Assembly: GCF_000708265.2 (NCBI RefSeq)
Contig: NZ_JCKI01000002.1
Location: 186,001 to 250,000, forward strand
Source: Pedobacter sp. R20-19
GTDB lineage: Bacteria; Bacteroidota; Bacteroidia; Sphingobacteriales; Sphingobacteriaceae
Length of the DNA stretch: 64,000 bases
Reading direction: 5' to 3'
Part shown: piece after piece, positions 52,566 through 60,160 of the stretch
How positions within the stretch are numbered: the stretch's first letter is position 1
Layout of the letters: every line of letters begins with the position of its first letter
Notes under the pieces: generated by a model
The model's input: only the letters and a program-made list of their open reading frames with translations
Databases searched by the model: none
What the model was told of the DNA's origin: nothing
Translations under genes and position numbers: made by a program

Positions 52566-53549
52566 ATGATCAAAAAAATTATTACACTGGCAGCATTCTG
52601 GTTAGCCTCTGTATCAGCATTCTCACAAGAGAAAGGCTATCAAATTTGGATAAAGGATGATCAAAATAGTGTTGATCAAAAAACGAAAGATAAGCTTGTG
52701 ACTGCATTTTATAACATTTATCCCTGGTTTGCAGCGGCAGATGGATACCGCACCAAGCGCAATGCAGATTTAAAGTTTTCTAAAAATGAGACAGCAGATA
52801 TTAAAGCCAAAGCGGGTGAAATCATTGTTAACGAAGATTGGATCAAAGGGAAATCACAAAAGAAAATTGAAAAACAGTTACGACGTGCTTTTACCAATAA
52901 CTGGTTAAGTTTTTCAACGCAAAAAAAGAAAGGTTATGAACTCACCTTTATCAGCAAAGATCCGTTTCTTAATCCTCAGTTAAAGCAAAATTTAATTGAT
53001 ACCTATTTTGAAATCTACCCAACCCTGGTTAAAAATTTTAATAAACAATCTACCCATAATGTACTTTTTGTGGTAGATACGGCCTATAAAGCTGTGGCTG
53101 AAGCCAGCGGTAACCGCATTTTGTTTAGTGCCGGGTATCTAAAGGCACATCCAACGGATATTGATGTAGTAACGCATGAAACCATGCACATTGTACAGGG
53201 ATACGGATATAGCGCTGGGCCGGTTTGGTTGACAGAAGGCATTGCAGATTATGTTCGTTACCAATACGGTGTAGATAATGTAGGTTCGAAATGGAGTTTA
53301 CCTGCTTTTAATGAAAAACAAAATTACCAGAATAGCTATCGGATTACAGCCCGGTTTTTCGCCTGGTTGGAGCAAAATGTTAAGCCGGGCAAGGTTGCTG
53401 CACTGGATAAACAATTGAGGGCACATGAATATACTGCGCAAAGCTGGATCAGTTTAACCGGAAAATCTATTGATCAATTGTGGGAAGCATATGCTAAAAA
53501 TCCAGATCAGATTGAGTTGAAATATAGTAATAAAGCAGCAAAAGGTTAA
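52566..53549 (+). CDS. Basic-secretory-protein-type metallopeptidase with duplicated N-terminal segment
   Basis: 327 residues with a signal peptide ('LAAFWLASVSAFSQ'). The C-terminal two thirds is a BSP (plant basic secretory protein, PF04450-like) gluzincin domain. It shows 'VVTHETMHIVQGYG' with HExxH at 204-208 and 'VWLTEGIADYVRYQYG' with the likely third ligand Glu 224. Residues 23-60 (KGYQIWIKDDQNSVDQKTKD, KLVTAFYNIYPWFAAA) are a second, incomplete copy of residues 122-156 (KGYELTFISKD...LIDTYFEIYPTLVK). So the protein carries a truncated extra domain without the metal site. Probably periplasmic or secreted. Its neighbour downstream is a paralogue. Substrate unknown; a glycoprotein is plausible from context. 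Confidence 0.85.
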   Translation: MIKKIITLAAFWLASVSAFSQEKGYQIWIKDDQNSVDQKTKDKLVTAFYNIYPWFAAADGYRTKRNADLKFSKNETADIKAKAGEIIVNEDWIKGKSQKKIEKQLRRAFTNNWLSFSTQKKKGYELTFISKDPFLNPQLKQNLIDTYFEIYPTLVKNFNKQSTHNVLFVVDTAYKAVAEASGNRILFSAGYLKAHPTDIDVVTHETMHIVQGYGYSAGPVWLTEGIADYVRYQYGVDNVGSKWSLPAFNEKQNYQNSYRITARFFAWLEQNVKPGKVAALDKQLRAHEYTAQSWISLTGKSIDQLWEAYAKNPDQIELKYSNKAAKG

Positions 53550-53631
53550 ATTATTGTCAAGATCCATAAACTGCATTTTATCACAATTGATAACCTGAAT
53601 TATCAGCTAACGTAAAATTTTTGAGTAATTA

Positions 53632-53645
53632 CTAAAACGTTTTAC
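53632..53645. promoter_or_regulatory. LacI-type operator upstream of second peptidase gene
   Basis: CTAAAACGTTTTAC, 58 bases before the ATG at 53704. Thirteen of 14 positions agree with the locus consensus. Confidence 0.8.
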
Positions 53646-53703
53646 ATATTATCTTTATTTTGCGTCATCATACGCTAGCCAAAAGAAAGAAAAACAAATT
53701 TAA

Positions 53704-54375
53704 ATGAAAAAAATATCCTTTTTAGCTTCATTAGCCATTACAGCCCTATTACCTTTATCGAAGCTTTCGGCACAGGAAACCATTAAAAAAAATGGCTACA
53801 CGCTATCTTTTGAAAGTAATGATGCTGCGCTTGATCCAAAACTAAAGAAAAGATTAATAGAAACGTTTTTTGTGGTGTATCCAAAGCTGGCAAAGGAGTA
53901 TAACCCAAATACTTTAAAATCAGTTCAGTTTTTTGTAGATACAGCTTATAAAGGCGTGGCAGCAACTGCTGATGGTAAAGTAACCTATAGTTCGATCTGG
54001 ATGGACAAGCATCCTGAAGATATTGATGTGGTTACGCATGAAGTGATGCACATTGTTCAGGATTATGGCAACAGTGTTGGGCCAGGTTGGCTTACAGAGG
54101 GTATTGCAGATTATGCACGCTTTAAGTTCGGTGTAGATAATGCAGGTGCAAAATGGACCTTACCAGCTTTAAAACCTGAACACAGTTATCAGAACAGTTA
54201 CAGAATTACGGCAAGGTTTTTTGCCTGGATAGAAAAAAATGTAAAGGCAGGTACCATCAAAGAAGTTGATGCATCTTTAAGAGATCATACTTATCAGCCA
54301 GAAATCTGGACTACATTAACAGGCAAAGATTTGGATGCACTTTGGGCAGATTACACTAAAAATCCTCAACTTTAA
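53704..54375 (+). CDS. Basic-secretory-protein-type metallopeptidase
   Basis: 223 residues, a single BSP domain with a signal peptide ('LAITALLPLSKLSAQ'). HExxH is 'HEVMH' at 112-116, followed by 'GWLTEGIADYARFKFG' with the likely zinc ligand Glu 132. The pair 'KWTLPALKPEHSYQNSYRITARFFAWIEKNV' is nearly the same as in the upstream gene, so the two are tandem paralogues. It has its own LacI-type operator, while the GH92 gene starts only 31 bases downstream; the two probably form one transcript. It would cleave proteins outside the inner membrane. Confidence 0.88.
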   Translation: MKKISFLASLAITALLPLSKLSAQETIKKNGYTLSFESNDAALDPKLKKRLIETFFVVYPKLAKEYNPNTLKSVQFFVDTAYKGVAATADGKVTYSSIWMDKHPEDIDVVTHEVMHIVQDYGNSVGPGWLTEGIADYARFKFGVDNAGAKWTLPALKPEHSYQNSYRITARFFAWIEKNVKAGTIKEVDASLRDHTYQPEIWTTLTGKDLDALWADYTKNPQL

Positions 54376-54406
54376 TTTATAGAAACACATAAACCGATAT
54401 ACACGA

Positions 54407-56695
54407 ATGAAAAAACTATTTATTGCCTTCCTCAGCTTTGCTGCATCAGCAAGCTTTGCGCAAACGGTTGGCAAAATTATTGACCCCGTAGATTGGATCA
54501 ATCCTTTGATGGGCACGCAGTCCAAGCCAAGCTTATCAAACGGCAATACCTATCCAGCCATTGGCTTGCCTTGGGGCATGAACATGTGGACACCCCAAAC
54601 TGGTAAAATGGGTGATGGTTGGGCCTATACTTACGATGCTGATAAAATCCGCGGTTTTAAACAAACCCATCAGCCATCTCCATGGATGAATGATTATGCT
54701 GCGTTTTCCATCATGCCGGTAACCGGTAAACTTAGATTTGCAGAAGATGACCGTGCCAGCTGGTTCAGCCATAAGGCAGAGGTTTCAAAGCCTTATTACT
54801 ATAGTGTTTACCTGGCTGATGCAGATGTAACTACAGAAATTACACCAACTGAGCGTGCAGCGCAATTCAGGTTTACTTTTCCTAAAACTGATAGCTCATA
54901 TGTAGTAGTAGATGCCCTGAACAAGGGATCTTATATCAAGATTATTCCTGCAGAACGTAAGATTATTGGTTATACCACAAAATATGCACGTGGACCGCTA
55001 CCTAAAAACTTTAAAAACTACTTCATAATCTACTTTAATAAAGATTTCAAACTGGCCAAAACCTGGAGCGAAAATAAATTAAATGACGATAAACTGGAAT
55101 TAGAAAGCGACCACAGTGGCGCCATTATTGGTTTCAAAACCACTAAAGGCGAACAGGTAACGGCTAAAGTGGCTTCCTCTTTCATTAGTTTTGAACAGGC
55201 AGATTTGAACCTGAAAAGAGAATTGGCTAATGATGGTTTTGATGCTACAAAAGTGAAGGGAAGGGCGATCTGGAATAAAACCCTCAATAAAATTGCGGTA
55301 GAAGGCGGATCAATTGATCAAACCCGTACCTTTTATTCTTGTTTATACCGTACGCTATTTTTCCCGAATAAGCTTTATGAAATAGATGCCAATAATAAAG
55401 TGGTGCATTGGAGTCCTTATAATGGAAAGACTTTGCCTGGCTATATGTTTGCCGGAACTGGTTTCTGGGATACCTTCAGGGCTTTGTATCCGTTCCTGAA
55501 TTTAGTTTATCCTTCGATCAATAAAGAAATGCAGGAAGGCCTCATTAACGATTATAAAGAAGGAGGCTGGTTGCCAGAATGGAGCAGTCCGGGTTATGCC
55601 AATATCATGGTGGGGAATAACTCTGCATCTGTGGTTGCTGATGCCTATATCAAAGGATTGCGTGGATATGATATACAAACCCTTTGGGAAGCCTTAAAAC
55701 ATGGAGCCAATAATGAAGGACCAATAGAAGCGGTTGGCCGCGATGGCGTGAAATATTACAATGAGTTAGGATACGTTCCTTTTGATGTGAAGAAAAATGA
55801 AAATGCGGCTAAGACATTAGAATATTCATATGATGACTTTACCATTTACCAATTGGGAAGAGCGTTGGGTAAACCTGCATCTGAAATTGATATTTACAAG
55901 AAAAGAGCCATGAACTACAAAAACCTTTTCGATCCGGCTTCCGGATTAATGAGAGGGAAAAATAAAGATGGAAGTTTCCAAACGCCTTTTAGTCCTTTTA
56001 AATGGGGTGGTGCTTTCACTGAAGGAAATAGCTGGCATTACACCTGGTCTGTATTTCAGGATGTAGATGGTCTTGCTCAGTTAATGGGCGGTCATAATCA
56101 GTTTGTAACCAAGCTGGATTCTGTGTTTTCTATGCCACCAGTATTTGATGAAAGTGCTTATGGTGGTGTGATTCACGAAATTCGTGAAATGCAGATTGCA
56201 AATATGGGTCAGTATGCGCATGGCAATCAACCTATTCAGCACATGATTTATCTGTACAATTATGGTGGTGCACCTTACAAAACCCAATATTGGGTAAGGG
56301 AAACCATGAACAGAATGTACAAGCCCACACCAGATGGTTATTGCGGAGATGAGGATAACGGACAAACTTCTGCATGGTATGTTTTCTCAGCGATGGGATT
56401 TTATCCGGTAACGCCTGCTACTGATCAGTATGTTTTAGGTGCTCCGTTATTTAAAAAGATAACTTTAACATTGGAAAATGGTAAAACAGTTACCATCAAT
56501 GCTGCGGCAAACAGTGATAGTAACCGTTATGTGCAGTCGCTACAAATGAATGGCAAGCCTTATTCTAAAAACTGGATCAGCCATAGTGGCTTACAAAAAG
56601 GTGCGGTATTGAATTTCAATATGACAGCCACTCCGAATAAAGTGAGGGGATCTAAACCAGTTGATTTTCCTTATTCATTATCAACAGAGAAATAA
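54407..56695 (+). CDS. GH92 alpha-mannosidase (exo-acting)
   Basis: 762 residues with a signal peptide ('LSFAASASFAQ'). GH92 enzymes are calcium-dependent inverting exo-alpha-mannosidases acting on alpha-1,2, 1,3, 1,4 or 1,6 links of high-mannose N-glycans and fungal mannan. Visible: 'VDWINPLMGTQSKPSLSNGNTYPAIGLPWGMNMWTPQ', 'IRGFKQTHQPSPWMNDYAAFSIMP', and 'YMFAGTGFWDTFRALYPF'. 'FTEGNSWHYTWSVFQDVDGL' holds the proposed acid E539, and 'YCGDEDNGQTSAWYVFSAMGFYPV' (647-668) holds the Asp base and Ca site. 'GFKQTHQPSPW' replaces the 'GFSHTHLSGTG' type, which suggests a particular GH92 subgroup. Linkage specificity not determinable. Last gene of the locus. Confidence 0.94.
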   Translation: MKKLFIAFLSFAASASFAQTVGKIIDPVDWINPLMGTQSKPSLSNGNTYPAIGLPWGMNMWTPQTGKMGDGWAYTYDADKIRGFKQTHQPSPWMNDYAAFSIMPVTGKLRFAEDDRASWFSHKAEVSKPYYYSVYLADADVTTEITPTERAAQFRFTFPKTDSSYVVVDALNKGSYIKIIPAERKIIGYTTKYARGPLPKNFKNYFIIYFNKDFKLAKTWSENKLNDDKLELESDHSGAIIGFKTTKGEQVTAKVASSFISFEQADLNLKRELANDGFDATKVKGRAIWNKTLNKIAVEGGSIDQTRTFYSCLYRTLFFPNKLYEIDANNKVVHWSPYNGKTLPGYMFAGTGFWDTFRALYPFLNLVYPSINKEMQEGLINDYKEGGWLPEWSSPGYANIMVGNNSASVVADAYIKGLRGYDIQTLWEALKHGANNEGPIEAVGRDGVKYYNELGYVPFDVKKNENAAKTLEYSYDDFTIYQLGRALGKPASEIDIYKKRAMNYKNLFDPASGLMRGKNKDGSFQTPFSPFKWGGAFTEGNSWHYTWSVFQDVDGLAQLMGGHNQFVTKLDSVFSMPPVFDESAYGGVIHEIREMQIANMGQYAHGNQPIQHMIYLYNYGGAPYKTQYWVRETMNRMYKPTPDGYCGDEDNGQTSAWYVFSAMGFYPVTPATDQYVLGAPLFKKITLTLENGKTVTINAAANSDSNRYVQSLQMNGKPYSKNWISHSGLQKGAVLNFNMTATPNKVRGSKPVDFPYSLSTEK

Positions 56696-56702
56696 AAAGA
56701 AT

Positions 56703-56734
56703 CAGACTGTAGTTAATAATGCAGTCTGGTTTAT
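56703..56734 (+). terminator. Terminator after the GH92 gene
   Basis: CAGACTG and CAGTCTG form a 7-bp stem with a 12-base loop, followed by GTTTATCTTT. Moderate strength. Confidence 0.6.
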
Positions 56735-56751
56735 CTTTAAAATGAGGCTGA

Positions 56752-56862
56752 AAAAAGAAATGGGGATTCCACAATTGCAGAATCCCCATCATCTAAATTA
56801 ACGCTCTCAATAATATAAACTAACTTTAAAGGAAATTATTGCATTGCGCAATAATTTTTTTT
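56752..56862 (-). ncRNA. Candidate small structured RNA, copy A
   Basis: TGGGGATTC (56761-56769) pairs with GAATCCCCA (56780-56788). A 21-base linker (56789-56809, TCATCTAAATT then AACGCTCTCA) and a second hairpin (AAATTATTGC / GCAATAATTT, 56833-56857) with a T-run follow. The same layout is repeated at 58377-58490. On the minus strand the first stem is followed by ATTTCTTTTTT, as a terminator would be, so a minus-strand transcript is favoured. No promoter was identified. Confidence 0.45.
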
Positions 56863-56997
56863 GCTTTTGATCTGGCTTATCGTTTTGTACCTGAATTTAA
56901 ATATAGCTTGGTTTTTATGACATCAAATGACTAGCTAAAAACGATCAACGAATAACGCACCACAAAAACGCTCGACAAATTTTATTAGTTTTACTTC

Positions 56998-57687
56998 ATG
57001 GGAGTTATCAATCAAAACCAACAAGATGCAGAAAAACTTGCGGCAGCCAAGGCTGCAGTAAAATATGTGAAAAACGGAGATATTGTAGGATTGGGGACAG
57101 GAACTACTGCAACATTTGCCATAAAAGAACTGGGTAGGCTGGTAGGTGAGGGCCTTAGTATTAAAGCAGTGGCAAGTTCCATCCGGACGGAAGAACTGGC
57201 CAGATCTTTAGGAATTGAAGTGCTTGAACTGGGAGAAATTTCGTTTGTAGATATTAGTATAGATGGTGCAGATGAATTTACAGAATCTTTAGATTTAATA
57301 AAAGGAGGCGGCGGTGCCTTATTTAGAGAAAAAATTATGGCTTCGTTGAGTAATAAAGCCATCATTGTAACTGATGCTTCGAAAAAGGTAAAAAAACTAG
57401 GTGCCTTTACTTTACCAATCGAGGTCATTCCATTTGCCTATCAATATGTTTTTGATCAGATCTCAAAACTGAATGGTAAAGGGAAGAAAAGAAAAAGTAA
57501 CGAAATAGATTACATCACAGATAACGGGAATTTTATTATTGATGCAGATTTTGGCTTGATAGATGATCCTAAAGCACTTGCTGATGCGTTAAACAAAATT
57601 GATGGATTATTGGCTCACGGTTTATTTATTGATTTAACTTCCAGGGTTATCATGAGTGATCAATCAGAAATTATCATTTTTGAATAA
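56998..57687 (+). CDS. rpiA: Ribose-5-phosphate isomerase A
   Basis: 229 residues. It interconverts ribose-5-phosphate and ribulose-5-phosphate in the pentose phosphate pathway. The start 'KLAAAKAAVKYVKNGDIVGLGTGTTATFAIKELG' holds the phosphate-binding 'GTGTT'. 'DISIDGADEFTESLDLIKGGGGALFREKIMA' has the catalytic Asp pair and Glu, and 'IVTDASKKVKKLGAFTLPIEVIPF' is typical. Full length. Monocistronic, in a gap between the two copies of the candidate small RNA. Cytoplasmic. Confidence 0.95.
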   Translation: MGVINQNQQDAEKLAAAKAAVKYVKNGDIVGLGTGTTATFAIKELGRLVGEGLSIKAVASSIRTEELARSLGIEVLELGEISFVDISIDGADEFTESLDLIKGGGGALFREKIMASLSNKAIIVTDASKKVKKLGAFTLPIEVIPFAYQYVFDQISKLNGKGKKRKSNEIDYITDNGNFIIDADFGLIDDPKALADALNKIDGLLAHGLFIDLTSRVIMSDQSEIIIFE

Positions 57688-57872
57688 TGAACTTCTGTCT
57701 TATGCGTCCATCTGAACTTGATTCAGGAACTTTCAGTCTAAAACATCTCCATTAACCGATTAATACACTAACATAGGATATTGGAAAATATTTTAACCGA
57801 TCAATTTATTTAACTCACCGATAAATTAAAGTAACTGAGGGATAAGGCATTCTTCCGCTTTCTTTTTCATGA

Positions 57873-57880
57873 TACATTTG
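57873..57880 (+). promoter_or_regulatory. Candidate -7 box of the LiaF-like gene
   Basis: TACATTTG matches TAnnTTTG, 20 bases before the start at 57900. No clear -33. Confidence 0.4.
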
Positions 57881-57899
57881 AATATAAATCAAAACAATC

Positions 57900-58289
57900 A
57901 TGGAAAATTTAACTAAAAACAATCAAGAAAATAAACAATTTGGATTAGGCATTTTAATTGTATTCATCGGTTCCGTATTCTTATTAAGAAACACAGGTTT
58001 AGATATTCCGCATTGGATCTTAAGCTGGCATACGGTTATGTTAGGTGCAGGTTTGTGGATTGGTTATCGTAAAAATTTTCAAGGCAGCAGCTGGCTGGCA
58101 CTTACCATTATCGGAGCAATTTTCACTTTAAAAGATATTACGGTATTCGACTTTGATTTATCCAGAATCAGCGCCGCATTAATCTTAATTGCACTTGGTT
58201 TATATGTAATCATGAAACCAAATAAGACTAAGAAATTTAATTATTATTTTCAAAACCCATCTTCAAAAAAGGAAGAAATTAAATTTTAA
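57900..58289 (+). CDS. LiaI/LiaF-like membrane protein
   Basis: 129 residues with four hydrophobic spans: 'FGLGILIVFIGSVFLLRNTG', 'WILSWHTVMLGAGLWIGY', 'WLALTIIGAIFTLKDI' and 'ISAALILIALGLYVIM'. The pattern is that of the LiaI-LiaF-like transmembrane region (DUF5668 group): paired short helices and a charged tail 'KPNKTKKFNYYFQNPSSKKEEIKF'. Such domains occur in envelope-stress systems, but the C-terminal LiaF domain is missing here. Stand-alone gene with its own terminator. Function uncertain. Confidence 0.75.
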   Translation: MENLTKNNQENKQFGLGILIVFIGSVFLLRNTGLDIPHWILSWHTVMLGAGLWIGYRKNFQGSSWLALTIIGAIFTLKDITVFDFDLSRISAALILIALGLYVIMKPNKTKKFNYYFQNPSSKKEEIKF

Positions 58290-58317
58290 AATTCATCACT
58301 CTATCATATCAGTGAAC

Positions 58318-58349
58318 AAGGGACATTTTAGTAATTGTCCCTTTTTTTA
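58318..58349 (+). terminator. Terminator after LiaF-like gene
   Basis: AAGGGACA and TGTCCCTT form an 8-bp stem followed by a run of T residues. Confidence 0.88.
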
Positions 58350-58376
58350 TTGTAAGACTTGCTAAAAATCTTCTTA

Positions 58377-58490
58377 AAAAAAGAAACGGGGATTCCACCA
58401 TTAAGGCAGTATCCCCGTCATCTAAATTAACGCTCTCACATACATAAACGCACAGATCTGGAATTATTGCCCAGGCAAGTATTTTATTTT
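58377..58490 (-). ncRNA. Candidate small structured RNA, copy B
   Basis: CGGGGAT (58387-58393) pairs with ATCCCCG (58411-58417). The closing pair is C-G here but T-A in copy A. The 21-base linker at 58418-58438 is identical to copy A. A second hairpin (TTGCC-ca-GGCAA, 58467-58478) and T-rich tail follow, with AATTATTGC also shared. On the minus strand the first stem is followed by TTTCTTTTTTT. The rest of this 450-base gap, to 58739, shows no ORF. Confidence 0.45.
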
Positions 58491-58704
58491 AAAAAAAAAT
58501 AATAATCGAAACCCAAATCATGATGCAGATTGCGAAAATTTTAAATTTTTAAAACATCAACTTGTTGTTTATCAGTTGTTAATAATTAATTGGTAATATT
58601 TTTTATTAAATTAATTATTCTTGATTTAACCATCAATTAAATGTTAAAAAAAGTTAAAGCGAAAAGGCTGGTAGACCTAAATCCTTTTGAGAAGCAAATA
58701 TTAT

Positions 58705-58712
58705 TAACTTTG
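58705..58712 (+). promoter_or_regulatory. Candidate -7 box of the alpha/beta hydrolase gene
   Basis: TAACTTTG matches TAnnTTTG, 27 bases before the ATG at 58740. A TTTG at 58686 is only 15 bases upstream, closer than normal. Confidence 0.4.
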
Positions 58713-58739
58713 AGTATCCTAATACAATTCAAACCATAG

Positions 58740-60059
58740 ATGAAAAAAAGTATCTTAATTATTATTGCGCTTTTATTTACCACTGGCGCATTTGCTCAAA
58801 ATGTGATCCAACTGTTTAATGGCGCAAATGATTTTTTTAAATTATTACAAGAAGAGAAATTTGCAGATGCACATGCCATTTTTGATGATACTTTAAAATC
58901 AAAGCTAACTGAAGACGGTTTAAAAAAGCTCTGGTTAGATATGGGAACCAAATTTGGTAAGGCAGAGTCTTTTGATGCCATTCAAAGTAAATCACAAGGT
59001 GAATTTTTTGCAGTAACGGTTGAAGGTAAATTCAGTAATGCAGATCAGAATTTTATTTTAGGCTTTAATAAAGCTCAAAAAATTGTAGGTATTTTTCTAG
59101 TTCCACCTAAAAGTGCAGCGGCTTATATAAAACCTACCTATGCCGACACGAATCTCTATAGTGAAAAATCAGTTTATATTGGTGGAGCAGGCAAGCAACT
59201 GGCGGCCATTATTACCACACCTAAAAACCTTAAAAATTTTCCGGTAGTGGTTTTTGTTCATGGTTCAGGACCTAGCGATATGGATGAAACCATTGGCGCA
59301 AATAAACCTTTTAAAGATTTGGCCAGTGGCCTGGCTTCAAAAGGCATCGGATCAGTACGTTATGTGAAAAGAACATTAGTATACCCAAATGAATTTTCGA
59401 ATATTTACACCGTAAAAGAGGAAGTGCTAGATGATGCTTCGGCTGCAATTGCCCTGGCCAAAACCATTACGGGTGCAAATGTAAAGCAAGTATACCTATT
59501 TGGACATAGTCTGGGTGGTATGTTGGCACCAAGAATCGCAACTAACATACCAGATCTTGCCGGCATTATCATGGCAGCAGCACCAGCAAGAAAGCTAACT
59601 GATATTATTCTGGAGCAGAATAAATATATGTTTGAGTTTTCTAAAGATACTTCAGCTGCCAATAAGGCGCAACTAGATGAAGCCATTAAACAGATTAATA
59701 AAAGCAGAATTGCGCAATTGGGCACAACCATCAAACCAGATTCGGTTATATTGGGTATACCTGCAAAATACTGGGCTGACTTAAATGCTTACAACCAGGT
59801 TAATGTGGCGAAAGGGCTAAGTAAGCAGAAAATTTATATACTGCAGGGTGGAAATGATTTTCAGGTAAGTAAAACGGATTTTGATCTCTGGAATGCGGCA
59901 CTAGGAAAGAAGAAAAATGTTCAGCTTAAATATTATCCGGAACTCAATCACTTGTTAAGTGTACAAACCGAAAAAGGAAGTACAGCACAATACCAGATCC
60001 CTAAAAGTGTTTCAGAAGTGGTGGTTAATGATGTCGCTACCTGGATTAAAAGCAAATAA
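58740..60059 (+). CDS. Exported DUF3887 plus alpha/beta hydrolase protein
   Basis: 439 residues. The signal peptide is 'ILIIIALLFTTGAFAQ'. Residues about 20-125 form a DUF3887-type domain ('FFKLLQEEKFADAHAIFDDTLKSKLTEDGLKKLWLDMGTKFGKAESFDAIQSKSQGEFFAVTVEGKFSNAD'). An alpha/beta hydrolase follows: 'PVVVFVHGSGPSDMDETIGANKPFKDLASGLASKGIGSVRYVKR' (oxyanion HG), nucleophile S257 in 'FGHSLGG', and 'YYPELNHLL' with the probable catalytic His. The combination is frequent in Bacteroidota; some such proteins act as esterases, but the substrate is unknown. Ends in a strong terminator. Confidence 0.88.
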   Translation: MKKSILIIIALLFTTGAFAQNVIQLFNGANDFFKLLQEEKFADAHAIFDDTLKSKLTEDGLKKLWLDMGTKFGKAESFDAIQSKSQGEFFAVTVEGKFSNADQNFILGFNKAQKIVGIFLVPPKSAAAYIKPTYADTNLYSEKSVYIGGAGKQLAAIITTPKNLKNFPVVVFVHGSGPSDMDETIGANKPFKDLASGLASKGIGSVRYVKRTLVYPNEFSNIYTVKEEVLDDASAAIALAKTITGANVKQVYLFGHSLGGMLAPRIATNIPDLAGIIMAAAPARKLTDIILEQNKYMFEFSKDTSAANKAQLDEAIKQINKSRIAQLGTTIKPDSVILGIPAKYWADLNAYNQVNVAKGLSKQKIYILQGGNDFQVSKTDFDLWNAALGKKKNVQLKYYPELNHLLSVQTEKGSTAQYQIPKSVSEVVVNDVATWIKSK

Positions 60060-60075
60060 CAATAAAATATTCTCT

Positions 60076-60108
60076 AAAGCTTTGATTTTATCAAGGCTTT
60101 TTTTTTGC
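60076..60108 (+). terminator. Terminator after the hydrolase gene
   Basis: AAAGCTTTGAT-ttt-ATCAAGGCTTT with a following T-run. Confidence 0.92.
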
Positions 60109-60160
60109 TTTTAGTTTTCATTTGATAGTATTTGTTATCTTTATTGAACAAACTTATTCG

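Noticed and set aside
57012..57428. 138-codon minus-strand ORF
   Set aside because: Antisense shadow of rpiA; Ser/Pro-rich composition typical of a reversed coding frame.
60122..60160. TTG start of the histidine kinase
   Set aside because: The ATG at 60161 directly precedes the first PAS-like module; the extra 13 residues look like untranslated leader.
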